Assembly (NCBI GenBank): GCA_003254925.1
Contig: QANZ01002401.1
Location: 36,404-100,403 of the forward strand
Direction: 5' to 3'
Origin: Chamaecrista fasciculata
Taxonomy: Eukaryota > Streptophyta > Magnoliopsida > Fabales > Fabaceae
Length of the DNA: 64,000 bases
Shown piece after piece: positions 56,663 to 64,000 of this stretch (positions within the stretch are counted from its first letter, which is position 1; every line of letters begins with the position of its first letter). The position numbers and the translations under genes are program-made. Below the pieces are notes generated by a model. That model made no database searches. It was not told the origin of the DNA and worked only from the letters and a program-made list of their open reading frames with translations.

Positions 56663-58176
56663 TCATGGGAAAACCTCAATGACAGATCTTAAACCCAAAA
56701 CTGGGGTTATCTTGTAGTCACTGAAACCAGCTGAAAAGAACAACTTGGCCCATTCTTTCTCGTTTCTCTCTTTTCCAGTGAGCACAACCAGCATCAACAT
56801 ATCCCAAAAAAGTTGAGTTTCCACAGATTCATCATCCACATCTCCCTTGTCATTCTCCATCATCATGTCTATTATTATCACTTTCCCTTTGTTTGTTTTA
56901 ATTGCTTCCTTGCACTTCTTCAGTATCTTCACACACTCCTCATCGTTCCAATCATGTAAAATCCACTGCATCATTCAAATTCAAGTAATTAATTATTAAT
57001 GTTTATTAGACTACTAGTATTCAAATAAATTCTTTCTGGATGCTATTTGTTTTGTACATGATTATTAAAAAGTATATTACATATACTACAAGTTACTTTA
57101 ATTTGACGAATTATTTTTTTCATTTGAGACCATCAATAAATGAGATCAAATTAGTTCGAAATTCACTTTTCGAATCTGATCTTACTCATTTGCTAATAAT
57201 CCCATTTAGATAGATAAAGGATTCATCAAAAGCAACACATATAATAGTTTTAGAGTCGTCGCATTTAAACTTAAAATGAAAAAATATGATCATATTTAAT
57301 CATATATTAAGACCAAAAAATAAAAAAATTATAAAAACATATCAGATCAATTTTACTTTCATCAAGCATCTTAATTATTACCTTCAATAAGACGGCATCG
57401 GTAGGAGGAATAGCCTCAAACATGTCTCCACTAACAAACTTGAGATTCCCACTACCTTGTAGCCCATCAATCACATGTGGCTGATCAAAAACAGTACATT
57501 CCATTTCTGGAAATATATTCGCTATGGCCTTAGTCACGGTCCCTGTGCCACCCCCAACATCAACCAACGACTCCAACCCTTTGAACACTCCTTTGCATTT
57601 ATGAACCACAACGTTAGTCACCAATCTCGCATCACTAGCCATAGCCTCATTGAAAAACTGGTTCAGCTTAGGTTCATGTCCTGCATAGTCCCAAAACGTC
57701 TTCCCATGAGCTGTGTCAAATGGCGTCGGATCATCATTTTGGAACCAATTGGACAAGTCGAACCATGGCTTTATGAGAATTGGGTCTAACTGGACCACCA
57801 AAAAAGGCCTCACACTCAAGGGATGGTCCTTTAAAAGAAGGGTGGATGCGTCCGTTAGTACATACCCTAATTCTTGGGACTGGTCATCATCATCAATTTC
57901 TGAAATGTTCTGGAGAGAGAAGAAGCCAGAGTGAGTGAGGATTCGCATCAAGCGATAAATATGACGAGTTTTGGAAGGGTGGATTTGGAGGGTGGAGATG
58001 AGAGTTTGCAGAGGCATGGGCTTGCCATGATTGTGGATGATATCTATGATGTTTAGGTCTATGGCAGATTTGAGGGACATGGAGTTTATGAAGCTGAAGA
58101 TGTGATTCCATATGTGAGTTTGAGCATGGAGGAGTCTTGATGCTCCAAGCACTTCGTTGTTGTTATGGGTTTCCAT
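56663..58176 (-). CDS. OMT8: intact O-methyltransferase (resveratrol/orcinol OMT-like)
   Basis: This class II SAM-dependent OMT of subfamily B has 365 aa. It starts METHNNNEVLGASR (58176). Exon 1 is 57382-58176 (265 codons, donor AAG|GTAATA). Exon 2 is 56663-56965, with a phase 0 intron of 416 bp. Exon 2 is 9 bp shorter than in OMT4 (KTNKGKVIIID). The dimerisation helix is HIWNHIFSFINSMSLKSAID, the SAM loop VDVGGGTGTV at 205-214, SGDMF follows, and catalytic His269 lies in ILHDWNDEEC. The C-terminus is LRSVIEVFP. The substrate-side motif is KTFWDYAGHEPKLNQFF. A TATA box lies 103 bp upstream. Direct repeats on both sides make this copy prone to duplication or loss. Confidence 0.94.
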
Positions 58177-58278
58177 GATTAACTAGTCAAATTATACTAA
58201 TGGTTGCTATGCATATATATGTGAGGGCGGATAATAATAGTGGTGTAGTAGTGGAGTGTAGTATTATTTTTAGGGATC

Positions 58279-58286
58279 TATTTATA
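58279..58286 (-). promoter_or_regulatory. OMT8 TATA box
   Basis: TATAAATA on the minus strand lies 103 bp before the OMT8 ATG, within CTCTTATAAATAGATCCC. A Helitron-like pair begins 74 bp further upstream. Confidence 0.75.
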
Positions 58287-58359
58287 AGAGTGGGATAGTG
58301 CGCATTGTGTATAAATAATTGTATAAAGTATAATGTTTTAACTAATATATATATATATA

Positions 58360-58702
58360 TCTAATATTATATGGCTCCACCCCTCTCTGGTCGTCCATGT
58401 TTAAAACTATAGTCTATGAAATTAAAAATAAAAGAAAATTTACTATTTGGTCTCTCTTTCTTTACTAAGTTAACAATTTAGTCCCTTATTTATTTTACAT
58501 AAAAGGGCACGCAAAGCCCCTAGTCTTATATTATATGGCTCCACCCCTTTCTGGTCGTCCACAATTTAAAACTATAGTACAAAATTAATAATAAGAGAAA
58601 AATTATTATTTGATCCCTTTTTTTTTACTGTGTTAACGATTTAGTCCCTCATTTATTTTACATACATATTTGCGTGCCCGTTAGGACACGCAAAGCTTTT
58701 AG
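58360..58702 (+). mobile_element. Two tandem Helitron-like units
   Basis: Unit 1 (58360-58523) starts TCTAATATTATATGGC and ends CACGCAAAGCCCCTAG before a T. Unit 2 (58524-58702) starts TCTTATATTATATGGC immediately after and ends in a GC hairpin (GCGTGCCCGTTAGGACACGC) and AAAGCTTTTAG before a T. The 5' TC, the 3' hairpin followed by CTAG-type end, and insertion between A and T fit non-autonomous Helitrons. The units share most of their sequence (GGCTCCACCCCT, then TGGTCGTCCA). Confidence 0.5.
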
Positions 58703-60438
58703 TATATTTATATATATGCATGGTTTTAGCTTAAGTTATATTTGAACGGATACACTTGCATGGTACGAGTGGGATATGGGATATGATTAATTTTAAAAAT
58801 TATAGGGTACGGCAATATTTATTTTAAATAAAAAATTATAAATTATATATTTATATGATTTTTCTTATAAAAGTATCAATGATTTGTTTTTTTTCGTAAA
58901 AAGTATCAATGCTTTGTTTATTAATCTAAAAAAAATAAGTTTTAACATAACAAAAATAAAATAAAATAAAAATATAGTGATATTTTACAAAAAAAATTAA
59001 TATATATATATATATATATATATTTCTTATAATATTTTAAAAATACCCAAAAGTATTCTTAGAATACGAGTACAGGTACGTATCCAGTACTGATACGGCA
59101 CCATTTTTGAAGTACTCGTGCTTCCTAGGTTTTAGCACACATATACACACATTAATAATTTACGTTATGATTTATATTAATAAAGTATATATTTTAGAAT
59201 TTTTTTTCCCTGATAACTAAACTCAAATCTCAATTTTCTATTAATAAAGAATTGATCTAAGTAGTAAGTAATTTATAATTGTTTAAGATTTTTGGTTTGA
59301 AATTTTGTAAATATAGTTATTTTTATTTAGATATTCTCTTACTATGATTAGATGTGCAATGAAGGTTGAATCCGATTAATCAAGGTAAAAGTGAGTAAAA
59401 CCTCAAATGTCAACCAAGCAACAAAAGAATCCCAGCTTCCAGATTTTTTATTTGATTCTCGACCCAAACTAATTTTCTTTTTTATATATCCCAAGCCATA
59501 ATGATCCGATCACTAAAACTCTGTGTTATCCAAACCATTCTTCTACACTATCCTAATTTGATCATTCGATAACATGTAATAAAGATTGTTATAAGTGAAA
59601 ATTTGAGATATTTTATAAGAGTACAGATTTTTTTTTTTGGTGAAAATGCGCAATATATTAAAATTCAGAAAGTAATACAAAGTTCAAAGAGTGCAACTAC
59701 ATCAAAAGAGAGGAAATAAAAGGTAGCGTATACAAAAACAGAGAAAAGATAAAAAACAGAAACAGAGAAAAGATATAATTTATTTCTCTGAATAGTGAGT
59801 ACATATGTGATGGTAGTTTAGTTCTAGAATTATAGAACCTGCGCAGTCTCTAAAAGAGTTTTATTCAACTTCCTGTCAATTTTCATCGTCAATATTGTAC
59901 TATTTCAGGACTAATTAATGAATGATAAATTTAAAAGTTTTAGGGATTAGATTATGTATTTGTAAAATCCAAGGAAGGGTCGGACGTTTGTAGAGAATCA
60001 ATATATAACTTGAAAGATAAATTATAGTTTTATTTTCTTAAGACATTGTAAATAAAATAATAATTTAGTGATTACAAAATTTTCACCTCTCTCCATTTTA
60101 GTCTTTCATCAACGATAAGTTTTCTTAGTTTAATCCCCAAAATATCACTCTAATCTCAATTTGATCTTCAAAATATATTTTGTTTTCAATTTAGTCTCTC
60201 ATGCTGTCACGCATTTAACTTCAACTGAAATTATTCCTCTAGAAAGTATTGTCGGTGCACTACCACATTATGATTTTCCGGGTTCCGAGTTAATTAAATT
60301 TTTTAAAAATGATTTAGCGGCTGTGATAGTTGATATAATATATGAAGAAATCTTTTAGAGGTTGAAGAAGAGTACCATATATATATATATATTGGATAAT
60401 GAATCTGTACTATTAGTTAAATTAAAGGTGATGATATG
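58703..60438. other. AT-rich intergenic DNA upstream of OMT8
   Basis: No gene is supported. A fold-back similar to the 'gtactcgtgcttcctagg' MITE family spans about 58745-59135. A LINE-like 3' end after a T-run lies at 59627-59780 (AAAATGCGCAATATATTAAA). A (TA)n tract is at 58998-59023. Confidence 0.45.
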
Positions 60439-60632
60439 GTTTTTTTTATGTGAGAAAACGTCTAGGGAGTTGGGCCCAATGGTTCATCAACTCCAGAACA
60501 TGCCTTCAAAACTTATGAGCGCTTACAGAGATACTAACTGATTGTCTACCAAGAAGACCCTTACATCGGTAATGAGATTCGAACTCACGACCTTGTAAGT
60601 TATGAGTTGACTCCTTACCAACTGAGTCAACC
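60439..60632 (-). mobile_element. tRNA-derived SINE
   Basis: On the minus strand the element starts GGTTGACTCAGTTGGTAAGG (A box, plus 60612-60629). The B box is GAGTTCGAATCTC (plus 60574-60586), with a unique body and an A tail (T-run at 60439-60447 on plus). The 5' 75 nt look like a tRNA with A and B boxes in the right places. Length about 190 bp. Target duplications were not evident. Confidence 0.7.
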
Positions 60633-60644
60633 TTTATTGACAGG

Positions 60645-61305
60645 AGGGAAAATATGGTCGCTGCGAAAATAGAACTTGTTTAAAAGATATTTTGCAACTT
60701 AAATACTTAATGGCCGGCTATCAAAACTAATTTCTCTAGCAACTTTTTCGTTGTGAAAAGAAAATATTTGCGATGTCATTTTGCAACAGAAAGTTCATTG
60801 AAAATTCATTCAGACAAGGATCGCTGCAACAGTAAGGATTTCTGGCGTGATATGGACTTGTGCAGCAAGATGACTTGCATTGCAAAAGGAAGTTTTCAAA
60901 GCAACTTTAATAGCACTGAGAATAGTACAGATGACTTGTGCAGTAAGGATTTCTTTTTACGAAAAAAAAACAGTAAGGATTTCTGGCGTGATATGGACTT
61001 GTGCAGCAAGATGACTTGCATTGCAAAAGGAAGTTTTCAAAGCAACTTTAATGGCGCTGAGAATAGCTTATTTTGCAACGACTACTAATTGTTGCGACGG
61101 CTTCCTTTCATTTAAAAAAAATGTCGTCGCTACCAAAGAGTGTTTATGCAACAAGTTTTGTTCTGCAAAATGTGCGTAAAAATATATTCCCAGTTAATGT
61201 TTAATTATATTTCAAATAAAATTATCTCTCATTACTACTTGTCAAAAACAAAAATAAATGTACGTAAAACTTGTAAATATACATTTATATGTATATAATA
61301 CTAAT
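60645..61305. repeat. Duplicate C2 of the GCAAC-rich repeat, with internal tandem copy
   Basis: This is the partner of 54183-54720. It additionally has a tandem copy of about 85 bp (AGTAAGGATTTCTGGCGTG) at about 60831 and 60971. It lacks the composite retroposon present in copy C1. Confidence 0.55.
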
Positions 61306-62087
61306 AACTTAAGTTTTTTCCTAAATATATAACAACTACAAGTAATAATATTATTGAATTTCTTATCTAATGACACGTCCAAATATTTGAAAGATAAAAT
61401 AATTTACAATATAATTTCCTCAGAATATGGTGGATGACCAATCATCCAGTCATTTATATTATCTTGTACTTATTTATATATATATATATATATATATAAT
61501 TTTGAGATCACCAAAAAGTTGGTCCAAATAATAAGTGACCTCATATCATTTAAATGAAGTTTCAAAGTTTAAGATCTTGTTAAAAAATTTAACTTTGTTA
61601 AGAGACAATATATATATATATGATTTTGACCTTTTCTTACAGTATTATTTGTTTAGAAGATATCATAAAATATCCACTGATTTTTCGAAAGGAAATATCA
61701 AATCTGGAATTAAACACATTGAATAAAAATATCATCAAATGATAGAGGGACGACAAATTTGTCTTGGTTTTACTATGAAAATGAAGAAATATGTATTAAG
61801 AAAATGAAGAATTGTTGCAGCCGACACTTCTAAGGAGATCATGAGATATGAATGTCAAATTATTTTTTTTCCTAAAAATCAATACTTTACCTAAAGAAAA
61901 CAAAAAATTTTATCCCCTTTCAATTATTTAGATAACTATGGCCCCATAGTACTTTACCTAACCTCTTTTCCATTTGTTGCCTTCTTTAATAATTTCACGC
62001 CTAAAAACAATATTTTAAAAAAGATTTGTCAAACACAATAATATTAATAACATTAACAAAATATTTTTTTTTGGTGGGACACCATAA
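61306..62087. other. AT-rich intergenic DNA
   Basis: I see no gene. (TA)n tracts lie at 61475-61497 and about 61609-61620. No other structure stands out. Confidence 0.4.
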
Positions 62088-62690
62088 TTTTTCCAAACAC
62101 AGATTAACTACTCCTTCAAAATGCTTCAATCTATTGAAGCAAATATTGGAGTCATGCAAATTGATTTTAATGTGATATCGAATTCGATATATTTAATACT
62201 TTTTTTTTTTTGGCCAATTGATATAGTTAATACTAAAATAGCATTATTGGGACAAGATATATCTAAGTCAGAGAGATACGAGATCGTTATGAGATAGACA
62301 TATATATTATATATATATATATATATGATATATGATGTTAGTGGGCAGACCTCCCATATTTATAAAAGTATAGTAATCTACAATTTCTTCAATCGTTTTC
62401 TATAGTAGTACTATATAAGCTTTATTTATTTCCTATTTAATATTAATATTTTGGCCACATTGTATATTTTCTTTTTTTGGCCGAATGGCCACATGGTATT
62501 TTGATCTTATATGTTTGGGTGAGTTTCAATCTAATTTAAGAGAAATTATATTTATCCATCGTGAACTATGCGTGCAATTGTAATATTCTTTTGGGGCCAA
62601 TTGATATAGTTAATACTAAAATAGCATTATTGGGACAAGATATATCTAAGTCAGAGATACGAGATCGTTATGGGATAGACATATATATTA
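62088..62690. repeat. Duplicate D2 with an extra partial copy
   Basis: 62088-62540 is the partner of 55250-55860, with a T-rich insertion at about 62200. The piece with GATATAGTTAATACTAAAAT and GGGACAAGATATATCTAAG is repeated once more at 62577-62690, right up to the Gypsy-type LTR. Confidence 0.6.
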
Positions 62691-62694
62691 TATA

Positions 62695-64000
62695 TGATAA
62701 TAGGCCCAATAATTAGGAGGTCCAATTGGCAGAAGATGCCATTGGCCCAGCACGCCATAGGCCTACAAGGTAGGGCGAGAACGCCCTTAACCCCGCTAGG
62801 GCAAGGACGCCCATAACCATAGAGGGCGTGGGCGCCCATGGAGCATAAGGACGCGAGTAATAAGGAAACATTCCCTGAACCAATCAGGAACCAATCACGG
62901 ATCAATCAAGATCCGCTGTCAATCAAGACAGATCCCTCAGAGATCCTTCCCATGGACTCTGCCTTGGCCATCAAGGCGCCCTACGCAAATAAGGAAATAG
63001 TGATTCACTTATCCTTAATTAGCAAAACAATTGTTGGGAAATCACAGAGGGAGCGCAGCGGAAGGTGAAAATAAAAATTTTTCCAGGGACTAAAACGTAA
63101 TTAAAACAAACTCTGTGATTCCTTCCAGGATCCACTAACTATGTTTATACCAGTTTTAGGAAAGATGTTTACCTAGCTTTGATCGGTGACTTGTCGAATT
63201 TGCGAATTGAGAAGTCCACAGTGTGTCCTTCNTCCATCAACAATATCTTCCTACATGAAATAGGAAAGATTATGATTCACCTCCCATATCACTGATGATA
63301 TCTCTTCTATAATCAAGGAAGTTTCCTTAAACGGACTCTCCTCAATAAGCCTATAAATACAAGATGATAACCCTGGAAAAGGTACGTAACTCACGTTACT
63401 CACGCTACTCATGCTAACTCATATTCTTATCTCAATACTAATTTAAGCTTCGGAGGTGAATCACAGGGGAGACCCCCTGTGGTTCATTATCTTGCAGGAA
63501 AATCTTGCAGTGAACCGGGAAACGACCCTCGGCCAAATCCCAGTTCATCACTGGCGCCGTCTATGGGGAACAAATCAAAAGCTTCGTTCCTCTAAAAATT
63601 TTGGTAGATAATACCTTGCTATTATTATATTATTATTATTGTTAAAAAAAAAAGAAAAAAAGAGGAAAAGGGGATTGGTGACTTAATCTTCCTTTGGCCG
63701 CACAAATGCACAATCCAGCTGCTCCCAATTTCAGCGCCGCTGTGGCCACCACCGGACGCGACTCCACCGCCAAGCGCCGGAGACGCCATCGCCGGCTGGA
63801 TCTGGAGGACCTCCGCCGATCTCCACATAAGCTGCACAAACGCCGCCACCATCATCTTCGCACGACCTCGCCGCGTTGATTGTCGCTGCCACCGTCAGCT
63901 CCGCACAATCGCATCTCCTTGGCCGCGCAACAGTCGCAGAAACGCCGCACGCACAGCTCCGACTCCACGGAGCACATTCTGACTCAACCGACGGTCGATT
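62695..64000 (+). mobile_element. Gypsy-type LTR retrotransposon, 5' end (runs off the window)
   Basis: The LTR covers 62695-63550 (TGATAATAGGCCC...CAGTTCATCA, 856 bp). It has a TATA box (CCTATAAATACAAG near 63351) and one N at 63232. It is followed by TGGCGCCGTCTATGGGGA, the primer-site sequence common in plant Gypsy-type elements. The internal region from 63570 is incomplete. It becomes GC-rich at 63690-64000, but no domain is recognisable yet. The LTR is less AT-rich than the surrounding DNA. Confidence 0.75.
63552..63569 (+). other. Primer-binding site of the Gypsy-type element
   Basis: TGGCGCCGTCTATGGGGA begins 2 bp after the LTR end. The TGGCGCC core is the usual primer-binding sequence of many plant Gypsy lineages. 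Confidence 0.75.

Noticed and set aside
1..64000. CRISPR arrays, operons or bacterial features
   Set aside because: None seen; introns, plant retroelements and SINEs show a plant nuclear genome.

Overview
The window is nuclear DNA from a flowering plant, most likely a eudicot. It is AT-rich and full of (TA)n tracts, with two-exon genes using GT-AG introns. It also holds plant-type LINE, LTR, MULE, MITE and SINE elements. I cannot name the species.

The host genes form one family: a head-to-tail cluster of class II S-adenosylmethionine-dependent O-methyltransferases (OMTs), all on the minus strand. They most resemble the resveratrol/orcinol/isoflavone OMT branch (dimerisation helices, VDVGGGTG SAM loop, GGDMF, catalytic HDW, C-terminal SLIEVFP or SLIEVYP). 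I see nine loci, named here from left to right. Subfamily A is OMT1 (1069-10062), OMT2 (16042-17657) and OMT3 (22430-24363). Subfamily B is OMT4 (28476-29977), OMT5 (36165-36608), OMT6 (40559-42036), OMT7 (48950-50313), OMT7b (53271-53484) and OMT8 (56663-58176). Only OMT4, OMT6 and OMT8 read intact (368, 367 and 365 aa). OMT1 is split by a 7 kb LINE. OMT2 carries a 4-bp insertion at the splice donor and a His-to-Gln change at the catalytic base. OMT3, OMT5 and OMT7 are frameshifted or truncated, and OMT7b is only a 3' exon fragment. Most loci keep a shared promoter block with a TATAAATA box about 50-100 bp before the ATG.

Mobile DNA explains most of the rest. There is a LINE with intact EN-RT-RNaseH and ORF1 (2946-9973) and a 3.3 kb MULE with 9-bp target duplications and a paralogous empty site (11049-14366). 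A second, Pack-MULE-like element follows (14471-15790), with a MULE-derived MITE in the OMT2 intron (16434-16816). A very young gag-only Copia-type element sits at 20102-22368, and a 5'-truncated LINE at 26341-28086. Nested fold-back elements lie at 32407-33474. A solo LTR ends 13 bp beyond the OMT6 stop codon (39248-40545). There are two tRNA-derived SINEs, LINE-derived composite retroposons, a Helitron-like pair, and the start of a Gypsy-type element running off the right edge (62695-64000).

Segmental duplications surround the right half of the cluster. One is a 1.0 kb near-identical pair at 47.7-48.7 and 52.4-53.4 kb. Another is a set of direct repeats on either side of OMT8, at 54.2-55.9 and 60.6-62.5 kb. 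They suggest ongoing unequal exchange. The most unusual regulatory observation is that LTR-like repeats carry plant snRNA-type promoters (USE GTCCCACATCG plus TATA). The gag-only element has the 33-bp spacing known for Pol II, while four TRIM-like copies all have the 24-bp spacing known for Pol III.
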